A stretch of DNA of 64,000 nucleotides from Micromonospora halophytica (GCF_900090245.1 NZ_FMDN01000001.1:470241-534240); one strand, 5' to 3'; shown: positions 33,334 to 42,966, numbered from the stretch's first letter. Made by a program: numbers and translations. The notes: generated from the letters alone by a model not told the origin.

Positions 33334-36162
33334 TCAGGCCCACTCGCAACGACCCAGCTCCCACCGGGTCGGCCCGGCCGGACGCGGCGTCGCCGTCCCG
33401 GAGGGACGGAAGCGCACCGAGCCCTCCCCCAGGTCGGGGTGCTCCACCGACAGGGCCAGCGCCGCCGCCTCCTCCAGGCCCAACAGTCCACCCTCGCCGT
33501 ACGCCGCGTCGAACGCCGCGTCCCCGATCCTCCGGCGCAGCGTGGACTGCTGCTCCAGCCAGTACGGCCCGTAGATGCCGGGGGTGGCCCGCAGCCGCGC
33601 CCGGGTGGCCTGGGCCGCGCCGAAGAGTCGGGCCGCGGTGACCGGGTGGTCGGTGGCGCAGCGCACCGCCACCGCGCTGACCGTGTCGCAGGCCCGCCCG
33701 TGGTAGCCGTGGCTCATCCGGGAACGCAGCGCCACCAGCAGGTGCTCGTGCGCCGCGACCACGTCGCCGCGGGCCAGCGCCACCATGCCGAGCAGCATGT
33801 CCACCGACCGCCGGCCCCGCTCGACCGGGCGGGCCGCCTCCACCGGGCGGGCCCCGCCCAGCAGCTCGGCCGCCTCGTCCAGCGCGTCCCGCCGCCACAG
33901 CAGCTCGGCCAGGAGGTAGACGGCGAAGAGCGCGTCGCCGGCCACCTCCTGCTCGTGCGCCCAGTCGATGACCTCGCGGCAGACCCGCTCCGCCTCGGCG
34001 AACTGCCCCATGTCGATCAGCGGGGCGGCCCGCCCGGCCAGCACCCGGGCGAGCAGGCCCACGTCCCCGGCCTGCCGGGCCGCCGCCTCCGCCCGCTGGG
34101 AGAAACGCAGCTCCTCGGCGAACTCGCCGTCCGCCCCGGCGTGCAACGAGTGCAGGTGGTACGCCGCCGCCAGCTCCGCCTCCGGGATCCGCTCGCCGGT
34201 CTCGGCGATCCGCCCGTACAGCCGGAACAGCCAGAGCCGGGCCTCCCGGGACAACCCACGCTCCCGCCACCACTGGTCCAGGCCGCCGGCCAGCCGCAGC
34301 CCGGCCCGGGCGCTACCACCGGTGGCGCACCAGCGCAGCGCTGCGCGCAGCTCCCCGGCCAGCGGGTCGAGCGCGTACAGGGAGAGGGTGACCGGCCGCC
34401 CGTCCGGCCCGAGATGGGCCTGCTCCAGCGCGTACGACGACCAGGCCACGTGCCGGTCCCGCGCGCCCTGTTCCTCGCCCGCCTCGGCCAGCCGCCGGGC
34501 CGCGTACGCCCGGATCGGGTCGAGCATCCGGTACGTGCTGCCCGCCGGCGACGGCTCGGCCAGCACCATCGACTTGTCCACCAGCACCGACAGCGCGTCG
34601 AGCGGGTCGTCGTCGAGCAGCCACTCCACGCTGGACAGGCTGACCGGCCCGGCGAAGACCGCCAGCCAGCGCAGCAGCCGCGAGGCGCGCGGCCCCAACG
34701 TGCGGTACGACCAGGTGACCGTCGCCTGCATGGTGAGGTGCCGCTCCACGGCGGAACGCTGCACGGCCCGGTGCGCCGGTGACGGTGGCGTGCCACCGGC
34801 CGCCGCGGCGACCAGGTCCACGGTGTCCTGCTGGTTGCCCGTCCAGCCGTGCTCCACCGGCGGCGTCGGATCGACCCGACCGGCGTCCAGCGCGCCCAGC
34901 ACGTCGTCGAGGCGGGCGGCGAGCTGCCCGGCGGAGAGCACCCGCAGCCGGGCGGCGGCCAACTCGATCGCCAGGGGCAGCCCGTCCAGCCGCTGCACCA
35001 CCCGGTGCAGGTCGCCGACCTCGGCCCAGTCCGGCGGCCGGCCGCCCCGGGCCGCCGCCGTACGGTCGAGCAGCAGCGCCACCGCGTCGCTCTCCGCCCG
35101 CCCCGGCTGCGGGTCGACCGAGAGCGGCGGGATCCGCCAGACCACCTCGCCGGGCAGCCCGAAGGACTCCCGACTGGTGGCCAGCACCCGCACCCCGCCA
35201 CCGCCGGCGAGCAACCGGGAGATCACCTCGGCGCAGGCGGCGGGCTGGGCGTCGCAGGTGTCCAGCACCACCAGCATCCGGCGGGCGGCCGTGTACTCGA
35301 CCAGGGTGTCCAGCATCGGACGACCCGGCTCCGGGCGCAGCCCGAGCACCGCGGCGATCGCGAACGCCACCAGCCCCGGGTCGGTGACCGTGGCGATGTC
35401 GACGAACCACACCCCGTCCGGGTACGCCTCGACCAGCCCGGAGGCCAGTTCCACGGCCAGCCGGGTCTTGCCCGCGCCACCCGCCCCGAGCACGGTGACC
35501 AACCGGTGCCTGCGGACCAGCAGGTCCAGCTCGGCCCGCTCGGCCCGCCGGCCGACGAAGGAGGTGACCTGGGTGGGCAGGTTGTGCGCCACCGCGTCGG
35601 CGGTCCGCGGCCGGGGGAACTGCCGCTCCAGCCCGGGCGCGACGAGCTGGAAGAGACGTTCCCGGTCGTCGAAGCCACGCAGCCGGTGCAGGCCGAGGTC
35701 GAGCAGGGTCGCGCCGGACGGGAGCGGGTCGGCGAGGCGGGCGGTCGACGCCGAGCAGAGCACCTGCCCGCCGTGCGCCGCGGCGGCGACCCGGGCGGCC
35801 CGGTGCACCTCCGGGCTGGCGTACTCGCCGTCGCGGGGTTCCGCGTAGCCGGTGTGCAGCCCCATCCGGACGCGCGGCGTGGCGTCCTCGTTCGGCCAGT
35901 CGTGGGTGGACAGCGCCCGCTGCGCGGTCAGGCAGGCGGTCAGCGCCTTGGCCGCGTCGGGGAAGGCGAGGAAGAACGAGTCCCCCTCGGTCAGCAGCTC
36001 CGCGCCGTCGGTCACGGCCAGGGTGTCCCGGAGCAGCCGACGATGCTCCCGCAGCACGGGGCGGTACTCCGGTCCGAGCAGCTGGGCCAGCCGGGTCGAG
36101 CCCTCGATGTCGGTGAAGACGAAGGTCACCCAACCGCTCGGGAGGTGGATCCGTAGCGACAT
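33334..36162 (-). CDS. Class III cyclase-like / STAND NTPase / TPR protein
   Basis: A 942-residue signalling protein from the ATG at 36162 (GGAGG 8 bases ahead). The N-terminal 180 residues are a class III cyclase homology domain (WVTFVFTDIEGSTRLAQ, TEGDSFFLAFPDA, VRMGLHTGYAEPRDGEY). Metal Asp residues are kept, but the transition-state region reads VHRAARV, with His for the usual Asn. A STAND/NB-ARC ATPase follows (P-loop VLGAGGAGKTRLAVE, Walker B MLVVLDTCDA, VRVLATSRESFG). The rest is a long helical TPR-like array. Such proteins act as switches or regulators; cyclase activity here is doubtful. Confidence 0.85.
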   Translation of the reverse strand: MSLRIHLPSGWVTFVFTDIEGSTRLAQLLGPEYRPVLREHRRLLRDTLAVTDGAELLTEGDSFFLAFPDAAKALTACLTAQRALSTHDWPNEDATPRVRMGLHTGYAEPRDGEYASPEVHRAARVAAAAHGGQVLCSASTARLADPLPSGATLLDLGLHRLRGFDDRERLFQLVAPGLERQFPRPRTADAVAHNLPTQVTSFVGRRAERAELDLLVRRHRLVTVLGAGGAGKTRLAVELASGLVEAYPDGVWFVDIATVTDPGLVAFAIAAVLGLRPEPGRPMLDTLVEYTAARRMLVVLDTCDAQPAACAEVISRLLAGGGGVRVLATSRESFGLPGEVVWRIPPLSVDPQPGRAESDAVALLLDRTAAARGGRPPDWAEVGDLHRVVQRLDGLPLAIELAAARLRVLSAGQLAARLDDVLGALDAGRVDPTPPVEHGWTGNQQDTVDLVAAAAGGTPPSPAHRAVQRSAVERHLTMQATVTWSYRTLGPRASRLLRWLAVFAGPVSLSSVEWLLDDDPLDALSVLVDKSMVLAEPSPAGSTYRMLDPIRAYAARRLAEAGEEQGARDRHVAWSSYALEQAHLGPDGRPVTLSLYALDPLAGELRAALRWCATGGSARAGLRLAGGLDQWWRERGLSREARLWLFRLYGRIAETGERIPEAELAAAYHLHSLHAGADGEFAEELRFSQRAEAAARQAGDVGLLARVLAGRAAPLIDMGQFAEAERVCREVIDWAHEQEVAGDALFAVYLLAELLWRRDALDEAAELLGGARPVEAARPVERGRRSVDMLLGMVALARGDVVAAHEHLLVALRSRMSHGYHGRACDTVSAVAVRCATDHPVTAARLFGAAQATRARLRATPGIYGPYWLEQQSTLRRRIGDAAFDAAYGEGGLLGLEEAAALALSVEHPDLGEGSVRFRPSGTATPRPAGPTRWELGRCEWA

Positions 36163-36305
36163 GCGTGGAACCTCCGCCCTGACGTCGGGTACATGCTGCC
36201 CTATGGTCGCGTCGTCACGCATCGTGAGAACGGCCGGGCGACGTCCGACTCAAGGTGCCATCCGACCAGGCAGCCGGCAAGGTGGTCGATCAGGGAGCGC
36301 GGCGG

Positions 36306-36530
36306 TCAGCCGCAGCAACCGCCACCGCAGCAGCCACCACCGCCGGACGGCGCCGGGGCGGCGGAGGGCGTTCCCGCCCCACCTCGGCCGGTGACCGCGA
36401 CGGTGGAGAGGAGTTTGACGGTGTCGGCGTGCCCCTGGGGGCAGGACGCCGGTTCACCGGCGTGGGCCATCGGGCGGTTGACCTCGAAGGTGTCGCCGCA
36501 GGCGCGGCAACGGAACTCGTACCGGGGCAT
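36306..36530 (-). CDS. FmdB-family zinc-ribbon protein
   Basis: A 74-residue protein with the FmdB ribbon: MPRYEFRCRACGDTFEVNRP then EPASCPQGHADTVKLLSTVA. The first pair is Cys8 and Cys11; the second knuckle has Cys30 followed by QGH in place of Cys-X-X-Cys, a usual variant. The C-terminal tail ends GGCCGGGCCG, a Gly/Cys-rich end often seen in this family. It is 143 bases upstream of the STAND gene in the same direction and divergent from the lytic transglycosylase. Its role is not established in any organism I know of. Confidence 0.88.
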   Translation of the reverse strand: MPRYEFRCRACGDTFEVNRPMAHAGEPASCPQGHADTVKLLSTVAVTGRGGAGTPSAAPAPSGGGGCCGGGCCG

Positions 36531-36551
36531 GCCTCCAGCGTACGACCGGGC

Positions 36552-36589
36552 CTGACGCTCCGGCGGGCATGGGTGATACTCGACGGGTG
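36552..36589 (+). promoter_or_regulatory. Sigma-A-like promoter giving a probable leaderless start
   Basis: CTGACG (36552-36557), a 17-base spacer and GATACT (36575-36580) form a good -35/-10 pair. The GTG codon at 36587 lies 7 bases after the -10 box, where transcription would begin. No ribosome site precedes it. Confidence 0.6.
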
Positions 36590-37816
36590 AGCGGCGAGGA
36601 GAGTGCGACGGTGCGGCCCCTGCGACCCGCGACACCGCCCGACGGGCCGCTCGGCAGCTCCGGCGCCGCGCCCGAGCCGGCCCCGCTGCCCCGGCCCCGC
36701 CGACCCGTCCCGGACGACGGCGACACGGCAGGCGCCGCCCGGCCCGACGGCGCGAGGCCCGAGCCGGCCCCGGGTGAGCCTGCCGGGGGCGAACCGGCAA
36801 AGATCGGCACGGCGGAGAGCGACCCGGCCGACGCCGGCACGGCGAAGGGTGCGCCCGGGAGGCGGCGGCGGATTCCGTTCGCGCACGCGGTCCGGCTCCC
36901 CCCGCCCCGGCAGGCGGTCGCCGGCGCGGCCCGGGCCACCCGGGCCTGGTCCCGCCGGCCGAGCGGCCGACTGACCCTGCCCGGGCTGTTCCTCTTCGCG
37001 CTGGTCGCCGCGACCGGCGCGGTCGGCGCGGTCGTGGTCCCGTCGGCCGTCCGGCAGACCAGGCCGGTCGCCGTGGACGCGACCGAGCCGGGCGCCGTCG
37101 TCGTACCCGCTCCGGGCGCGCTGCCCGGCGCCACGGTCGCGCCGGTGCCGCCCGGGGTGACCCCGCCGGTCGGGCTGCCGCCCACCACGCCGCCGCCGGG
37201 CGGCGCGACACCGACCGCTCCGGCGGCCGGGCCGGTCACCGGACGCCCGGCGGACGCCCTCGCCGCCTGGGCGCAGACCACCGGCGCGAAGGTCGGCGTC
37301 TCACCGGTGGCGATGCAGGCGTACGGCTACGCCGAACTGGTGCTGGCCGAGACGAACCGGAGCTGCCAGCTCAGCTGGACCACGCTCGCCGCGATCGGGT
37401 ACGTCGAGTCCCGGCACGGGCAGGCCAACGGCGCCCGGCTCGGCTCGACCGGCCGGGCCGAGCCGGAGATCATCGGTGACCCGCTGGACGGCAACGGTGG
37501 CCGGATGCTGATCCGGGACACCGACCGGGGTCTGTTCGACCGGGACACCACCTACGACCGGGCCATCGGGCCGATGCAGTTCATCCCGACCACCTGGCAG
37601 GAGATCGGCGCCGACGCCGACAACGACGGCCGCAAGGACCCGCACGACCTGGACGACGCGGCGCTGGCCGCCGGGAAGTACCTGTGCAAGGGTGGCCGGA
37701 ACATGACCGTCCCCGGCGACTGGTGGGGCGCGATCCTGTCCTACAACGACGTACGCCGCTACGCCACCGACGTGTTCGACAAGGCCAACGAGTACGGCCG
37801 GGCCAGCCGTACGTGA
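36587..37816 (+). CDS. Membrane-anchored lytic transglycosylase
   Basis: A 409-residue cell-wall enzyme. The first 130 residues are a Pro/Gly/Ala-rich cytoplasmic region, then one membrane helix (about 131-153), a Pro-rich linker and an MltB/SLT2-type catalytic domain (about 230-405). The catalytic Glu is in IGYVESRHGQANG; AIGPMQFIPTTWQEIGADAD, DGRKDPHDLDDAALAAGKYL and ILSYNDVRRYA are family landmarks. It cleaves peptidoglycan to anhydro-muropeptides. The GTG at 36587 is chosen because a promoter places the transcript start there; an ATG at 36569 is in frame but lies within the promoter. Confidence 0.9.
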   Translation: MSGEESATVRPLRPATPPDGPLGSSGAAPEPAPLPRPRRPVPDDGDTAGAARPDGARPEPAPGEPAGGEPAKIGTAESDPADAGTAKGAPGRRRRIPFAHAVRLPPPRQAVAGAARATRAWSRRPSGRLTLPGLFLFALVAATGAVGAVVVPSAVRQTRPVAVDATEPGAVVVPAPGALPGATVAPVPPGVTPPVGLPPTTPPPGGATPTAPAAGPVTGRPADALAAWAQTTGAKVGVSPVAMQAYGYAELVLAETNRSCQLSWTTLAAIGYVESRHGQANGARLGSTGRAEPEIIGDPLDGNGGRMLIRDTDRGLFDRDTTYDRAIGPMQFIPTTWQEIGADADNDGRKDPHDLDDAALAAGKYLCKGGRNMTVPGDWWGAILSYNDVRRYATDVFDKANEYGRASRT

Positions 37817-37885
37817 CGTGATCGTCCGCGTACTTTGCCGGACCGGACACTTCCCCCGGGCAGCCGTTACCGGCAAGCTGTACGG

Positions 37886-38905
37886 GTGATGGTGCGCGAG
37901 TGGGATCCCCGGACCGCGTCGTCCGACGAGATCGCGTCCGTGCTGGACACGCTGAACGCGGTCCTGGCGGCGGATCTCCCGCAGGACCCGCCCTGGCGGG
38001 AGAGCTCCCTGCGGGAGTACCTCTCCGAGGTGATGCCGGGCGAGCGGCGGATCTCCTGGGTCGCCGAGGGCGATCCCGGCCCCGACGGCGCACCCGGTCC
38101 GATCCTCGGCCACGTCCACGTGCTGCTCCTCGGTGACATCGGCGTGCTGGAGGTGCTGGTGCACCCGGCGGCACGCCGCACCGGCCTGGGCCGCCAGCTG
38201 GTGCTGACCGCGGCCCGCCGGGTCTACCAGGAGGGCTTCCAGTCGATCGGCGTCGAGGTGGTCGGCGACACCCCCGCCGTCGCCTTCTACGAGTCGCTCG
38301 GCTTCCTTCGCGAGTACGTGGAGACCCGCAGCGTGCTCGACCTGCGCACGGTCGACTGGCCGACGCTGACCGAGATGGCCGGCGGCGTGGGCGCCGGTTA
38401 CCACCTGGAGTTCTGCCCGGGCGGGCCGCCGGACGAGCTGATCGAGGCGTACGCGCGGGCGAAGGCCGAGGTGCGCGACGTCGACGACGGCGAGCTGCGC
38501 CCCAGCTCGTACGACCCGCAGCGGCTGCGGGACAGCCTGGACACGCTGCACCGGCGCGGCATGAAGCCGTACATCGTGCTGGCCCTGCACGAGCAGACCG
38601 GGCAGGTGGCCGGGCTGACCGAGGTGGTGGTGCCGGCGCAGCACCCCACCCGCGCCGACCAGTACGACACCATCGTGGTGCAGGATCACCGGGGCTACGG
38701 CATCGACCGGGCGATCAAGGCCCGGATGCTGCTGGAGCTACGCTCGGCCGAGCCCGAGCTGGGTGAGGTGCAGACCTGGAACGCCCAGGCCAACGAGGCG
38801 ATGCTGAAGGTCAACGCCGAGCTGGGCTACCGCCCCGACCGGGAGTGGTGTGAATACAGCGTGGACGTCGCTGAGCTGGTGCACCGGCTCGACGCCTCCC
38901 GCTGA
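37886..38905 (+). CDS. Double-GNAT acetyltransferase family protein
   Basis: About 339 residues with two GNAT folds. The first has the acetyl-CoA loop VLVHPAARRTGLGRQLVLTA and the ending AFYESLGFLREYVETRS. The second has VVVQDHRGYGIDRAIKARML and ends ELGYRPDREWCEYSVDV. Mycothiol synthase MshD has a similar two-domain plan, but the sequence is not close enough to call it MshD. The start could be GTG 37886, ATG 37889 or an earlier ATG at 37835. It may have its own promoter after the lytic transglycosylase gene. Confidence 0.85.
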   Translation: MMVREWDPRTASSDEIASVLDTLNAVLAADLPQDPPWRESSLREYLSEVMPGERRISWVAEGDPGPDGAPGPILGHVHVLLLGDIGVLEVLVHPAARRTGLGRQLVLTAARRVYQEGFQSIGVEVVGDTPAVAFYESLGFLREYVETRSVLDLRTVDWPTLTEMAGGVGAGYHLEFCPGGPPDELIEAYARAKAEVRDVDDGELRPSSYDPQRLRDSLDTLHRRGMKPYIVLALHEQTGQVAGLTEVVVPAQHPTRADQYDTIVVQDHRGYGIDRAIKARMLLELRSAEPELGEVQTWNAQANEAMLKVNAELGYRPDREWCEYSVDVAELVHRLDASR

Positions 38906-39000
38906 CCACGAATTCACCACACCGCCCCCCGGGGGATGGACGGCGGCCAGCACCGACCCTTAACGTGCGTTAGTTCACGTCCACCCATCGTGGAGGCCTC

Positions 39001-42000
39001 ATGCGCCCGCGCCGCAGATTCGCCGCGCTCGCAACCGCCGCCGCCGTCACCATTCCGGTCATCGGCGTCGCACCGACCGCGGCCAGCGCCGCGCCCACCG
39101 ACCTTTTCATCTCCGAGTACGTCGAGGGCTCGTCCTACAACAAGGCGATCGAGCTCTTCAACGGCACCGGGTCCCCCGTCGACCTCACGGCCGGCGGCTA
39201 CCAGCTCCAGTTCCACTTCAACGGCTCCACCACGCCGACCAGCGTCGCGCTGAACGGCACCGTCGCCGCCGGTGACGTGTTCGTCTTCGCCGCCTCGTCG
39301 GCCGCCCCGACGATCCTCGCCCAGGCCGACCAGACGTACGCCGCCTCGCTGTTCAACGGCGACGACGCGGTCGTGCTGCGCAAGGGCGGCGGCGTGCTCG
39401 ACTCGATCGGCCAGGTCGGCGTCGACCCGGGCACCGAGTGGGGCGCCGGGCTCACCGGCACCGCCGACAACACGTTGCGCCGGCTGCCGTCGGTCTCCAC
39501 CGGGGACACCGAGCCGTCCGACGCCTTCGACCCGGCCGTGCAGTGGGCGGGCTTCGCCACCGACACGTTCGACGGTCTGGGCAGCCACGCCGTGGGCGAC
39601 GGCGGCCCGGTCGACCAGCCGGCCGCGCTGAACTGCGGCACGCTGACGCTGGAGGCGGGCGCGACCGCCACCCGCGAGGTCACCGCCACCGACGCCGACG
39701 ACACCGTCGTCGACCTCGCCGTCACCGCGGTCAGCCCGACGCCCGCCACCGGCTCGATCAGCCGTACCGCGTTCACGCCGGCCACCGCCACCGGCGGCAC
39801 GGCCACCGCCACGGTCACCGCCACCGGCCTGCCCGGCGGAACGTACGCGGTCACCCTGACCGCCACCGACGCCGACGGCGGCACCGCGACCTGCACGCTC
39901 ACCGTGCGGGCCACCACCGTGCTCTCCGTGGGCGAGGTGCAGGGGCGCACCGGTGACGAAGAGAACGGCCACACCGACCGCTCGCCGCTCGCTCCGGCCA
40001 GCGGCAACGGCACCAGTTCCACGCTGTACGACGTGCGCGGTGTGATCACCCAGAAGTCGCTCGCCCGCACCTCGTCCGGCGCCGACCAGCACGGCTTCTA
40101 CCTGCAGAGCCGCATCGGCACCGAGGACGGTGACCCGCTCACCTCGGACGGCGTCTTCGTCTTCATGGGTTCGTTCACCACGCTGATCGGCGGCTACGCG
40201 CCGACCGTCGGCGACGAGGTGGTGCTGCGCGGCCGGGTTTCGGAGTACTTCAACCAGACCCAGCTCTCCAGCGCCTCGCTGGTGCGCAAGCTGGACTCCG
40301 GCCTGGACGTGGACACCGCCGTCGCGGTGGCCGACGCGGTCCCGCCGGCCGAGGTGGCCGACGCGAACCGGTTCTGGGAGCGGCACGAGGGCGCCCGGCT
40401 GCGGGTCCGCGCGGGCAGCGGCGTGACCGGCCCCCGGGACGTCTTCGGCTCCACCGCCGACTCGGAGGTCTGGGTGGTGGACCGGGAGGACCCGCTGATG
40501 AAGCGGACCGACGCGTACGCCCGCCGGGTCTTCCGTGACGCGCACCCGCTCGACGACGTGTCGGACCGGCTCTTCGACAACGGCAACGGCCAGCGGATCC
40601 TGCTCGGCGGCGGCGGCGTCAAGGCCACCGCCGGTGACTCGACCACGCTGCTCCCACCGGCCCGTACCTTCGACACCCTCGCCACCGACGCGTACGGCGC
40701 GGTCTCCTACGGCTTCAGCAAGTTCAGCGTGCAGCCGGAGACGCTCTCCCTCACCGCCGGTGCCGACCCGTCGGCGAACAACCCCCCGAAGCCGGCCGAC
40801 CGGCAGCGGGAGCTCACCGTCGCGACCTACAACGTGGAGAACCTGTACGACCACCGGGACGACCCGTTCGACGGCTGTGACTTCGCCGGCAACGCGGGCT
40901 GCCCGGGGGTGCGTCCGCCGTTCAACTACGTGCCGGCCGGCGAGCAGGAGTACCGGGACCACCTGGCGGCACTCGCCGACCAGATCCGCAACGACCTGCA
41001 CGGCCCGGACCTGATCCTGGTGCAGGAGGCCGAGGACCAGGACATCTGCTCCGTCTCCGGCACCGAGCTGGTCTGTGGTGACACCAACGACGCCGACGGC
41101 GCTCCGGACACCCTCCAGGAGTTGGCGCTGGCCGTCGCCGCCGCCGGTGGCCCGGCCTACGCGGCCGCGTACGACCGGACCGGCGCGGACGAGCGCGGCA
41201 TCGTCTCCGCGTTCCTCTACCGCACCGACCGGCTGTCGCTGGCCGGGGCGACCGCCACGGACCCGCTGCTCGGTGCGACGCCGACGGTGCGGTACCGCGC
41301 GGCGGGGCTGCCGTCCAACGCGGACGTGCAGAACCCGAAGGCGCTCAACGCCACGCTGCCGGCCGACACCGACACGTCGACCGGCAAGGACGGCGACAAC
41401 GTCTTCACCCGTGCGCCGCAGCTGGGCAAGTTCGTGGTGAAGGCGACGCCGGGCGGGTCGGAGTCCTACCTGCTGTACGCGGTCACCAACCACTACTCGT
41501 CCGGCCCGGACAGGAGGGTCGGGCAGCGCACCGAGCAGGCCGCGTACGGCGCCGCGATCGTCACCGCGATCGAGGAGTCGGACCCGAACGCCCGGGTGGT
41601 GTACGGCGGGGACCTGAACGTCTTCCCCCGCCCGGACGACCCGATCGCCACCGGAGCGGACCCGACCCCGTCGGACCAGCTCGCCCCGCTCTACGCGGCC
41701 GGCATGCACAACCTCTGGGACGACCTGGTCGCCGACGTCCCGTCGGCGGCGTACTCGTACAGCTTCCAGGGCTCGGCGCAGACGCTGGACCACCTGTTCG
41801 TCAACGAGGCGCTGCACGACGACCTGGTGCAGGTGCGGGCCGCGCACGTCAACGCCGACTGGCCGGCCGACTTCACCGGTGACGGGTCGCGTGGTGCGAG
41901 CGACCACGATCCCCAGGTCGCGCGGTTCCGTTCGCAGCCGTCGTTGCGGGTCGCCGACGCGTCGGTGGTCGAGGGCGACAAGGGCGACAGCACGCTGACC

Positions 42001-42270
42001 TTCCAGGTCACCGTTTCCCGCCCGCTGTCGCAGCCGACGACGCTCTGCGCCGCCGCGGTCGGCCTGACCGCCACGGCCGGCGCGGACTTCGACCCGTACA
42101 TCGGTTGCCGGGTGCTGCCCGCCGGGCAGACCTCGCTGGCGTTCCCGGTGACCGTCCGAGGTGACCGGAAGGTGGAGGCGAACGAGAGGATCGCGTTCGC
42201 GGCCGCCGGGCCGCTGACCCTGCGGTTCGCCGACCCGCTGGCGATCGGGACCATCACGAACGACGACTGA
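39001..42270 (+). CDS. Large secreted nuclease: lamin-tail + ExeM/NucH-type endonuclease + Calx-beta
   Basis: A 1089-residue exported DNase-type protein. The signal peptide ends near ASAA (about 30). A lamin-tail domain follows (FISEYVEGSSYNKAIELFNG), then an Ig/cadherin-like stretch. Next comes an OB-type ExeM region (LYDVRGVITQKS), the endonuclease/exonuclease/phosphatase domain (TVATYNVENLYDHRDD, DLILVQEAEDQD, VVYGGDLNVFPRPDD, GASDHDPQVARF) and a C-terminal Calx-beta domain (VEGDKGDSTLTFQVTVSRPL). The catalytic Asn, Glu, Asp and His positions are present. It probably degrades extracellular DNA for phosphate or nitrogen. It ends in a strong hairpin. Confidence 0.92.
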   Translation: MRPRRRFAALATAAAVTIPVIGVAPTAASAAPTDLFISEYVEGSSYNKAIELFNGTGSPVDLTAGGYQLQFHFNGSTTPTSVALNGTVAAGDVFVFAASSAAPTILAQADQTYAASLFNGDDAVVLRKGGGVLDSIGQVGVDPGTEWGAGLTGTADNTLRRLPSVSTGDTEPSDAFDPAVQWAGFATDTFDGLGSHAVGDGGPVDQPAALNCGTLTLEAGATATREVTATDADDTVVDLAVTAVSPTPATGSISRTAFTPATATGGTATATVTATGLPGGTYAVTLTATDADGGTATCTLTVRATTVLSVGEVQGRTGDEENGHTDRSPLAPASGNGTSSTLYDVRGVITQKSLARTSSGADQHGFYLQSRIGTEDGDPLTSDGVFVFMGSFTTLIGGYAPTVGDEVVLRGRVSEYFNQTQLSSASLVRKLDSGLDVDTAVAVADAVPPAEVADANRFWERHEGARLRVRAGSGVTGPRDVFGSTADSEVWVVDREDPLMKRTDAYARRVFRDAHPLDDVSDRLFDNGNGQRILLGGGGVKATAGDSTTLLPPARTFDTLATDAYGAVSYGFSKFSVQPETLSLTAGADPSANNPPKPADRQRELTVATYNVENLYDHRDDPFDGCDFAGNAGCPGVRPPFNYVPAGEQEYRDHLAALADQIRNDLHGPDLILVQEAEDQDICSVSGTELVCGDTNDADGAPDTLQELALAVAAAGGPAYAAAYDRTGADERGIVSAFLYRTDRLSLAGATATDPLLGATPTVRYRAAGLPSNADVQNPKALNATLPADTDTSTGKDGDNVFTRAPQLGKFVVKATPGGSESYLLYAVTNHYSSGPDRRVGQRTEQAAYGAAIVTAIEESDPNARVVYGGDLNVFPRPDDPIATGADPTPSDQLAPLYAAGMHNLWDDLVADVPSAAYSYSFQGSAQTLDHLFVNEALHDDLVQVRAAHVNADWPADFTGDGSRGASDHDPQVARFRSQPSLRVADASVVEGDKGDSTLTFQVTVSRPLSQPTTLCAAAVGLTATAGADFDPYIGCRVLPAGQTSLAFPVTVRGDRKVEANERIAFAAAGPLTLRFADPLAIGTITNDD

Positions 42271-42286
42271 CGGTCCGAGGTACGAC

Positions 42287-42332
42287 GACGGCCCGTCGTC
42301 CGGGGGTGTGCACTCCCGGACGGCGGGCCGTC
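42287..42332. terminator. Bidirectional hairpin between the nuclease and XRE genes
   Basis: An 18-bp stem (42287-42304 with 42315-42332), 17 of 18 paired plus one G-T, with a 10-base loop. It overlaps the last codon of the XRE gene and serves the nuclease gene. Confidence 0.8.
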
Positions 42333-42966
42333 AGTCGTCGGGGCGCGGCACGCGGGGCGGTGGTGGCACGTTCCGGTACTTCGCGACGCGGACCTCCCAC
42401 TGGCTGCGTCGGCGCATCGCGTCCCGCACCGCGCGGTTGCGGTAGTACGTCTCGGGCGGCCGGGCCAGCCCGTAGACGTCCGCCCACCACTCGCCCGGCT
42501 CCGGGTCGAGGATCGTGTCCAGGTGGGAGGGGTATCGCCGCCCGGCGCCGTCCCGGGTGTCGTCGCGGTCCCGCATCGGACGCAGCACCCGCCCGGCCTC
42601 GTCGACCACCACCAGCCGGAGCCCGGCGACCGCGAGGACCCGGTGCAGCACGTCGAGGCTCGGGATCAGGCCACCGGCCTCGATCCGGCCCACCGTCGCG
42701 TGGTGCAGTCCCGCCGCGCGGGCCAACTCCCGTTGACTCGCGTCGGCCCGCCGCCGGACCGCGCGGACGATGCCGGCGACCGACCAGGGCACCTCCGCCG
42801 CTCCCCGTCCGGGCCGGCCCGGCAGCGCATCCTGACCCGGCTCGACCGGCTGGTCGCCCGGATCTGCGGTCGGATCGTGCCCTGCCGCGCCGCCCTCGTG
42901 GTCCGCACCGCTCCGCTCGCCCGTGCCGTCACCCTCGTGGTCCTTCCCACCGCTCCGCTCGCCCAT
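42331..42966 (-). CDS. XRE-family HTH DNA-binding protein
   Basis: About 211 residues. A Gly/Asp/Glu-rich N-terminus (with the repeat GERSG...DHEG) leads into a helix-turn-helix (DASQRELARAAGLHHATVGR then IEAGGLIPSLDVLHRVLAVA). After it comes a region with the sequence LRLVVVDEAGRVLRPMRDRD and a C-terminal WWADVYGLARPPETYYRNRA. Only the HTH is recognisable; the C-terminal part looks like the 'transcriptional regulator with DUF' seen in Micromonospora. The start is uncertain: the ATG at 42966 has only a weak ribosome site, and the open frame extends to 43158. Confidence 0.75.
   Translation of the reverse strand: MGERSGGKDHEGDGTGERSGADHEGGAAGHDPTADPGDQPVEPGQDALPGRPGRGAAEVPWSVAGIVRAVRRRADASQRELARAAGLHHATVGRIEAGGLIPSLDVLHRVLAVAGLRLVVVDEAGRVLRPMRDRDDTRDGAGRRYPSHLDTILDPEPGEWWADVYGLARPPETYYRNRAVRDAMRRRSQWEVRVAKYRNVPPPPRVPRPDD

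Noticed and set aside
38945-39000. Possible PHO box upstream of the nuclease
   Set aside because: Only one GTTCACG-like unit is present; the direct repeat that defines a PHO box is missing.
38914-41907. 997-residue open frame on the minus strand
   Set aside because: It lies opposite the secreted nuclease gene, has Gly/Arg/Val-rich composition without domains, and is a GC-bias shadow.
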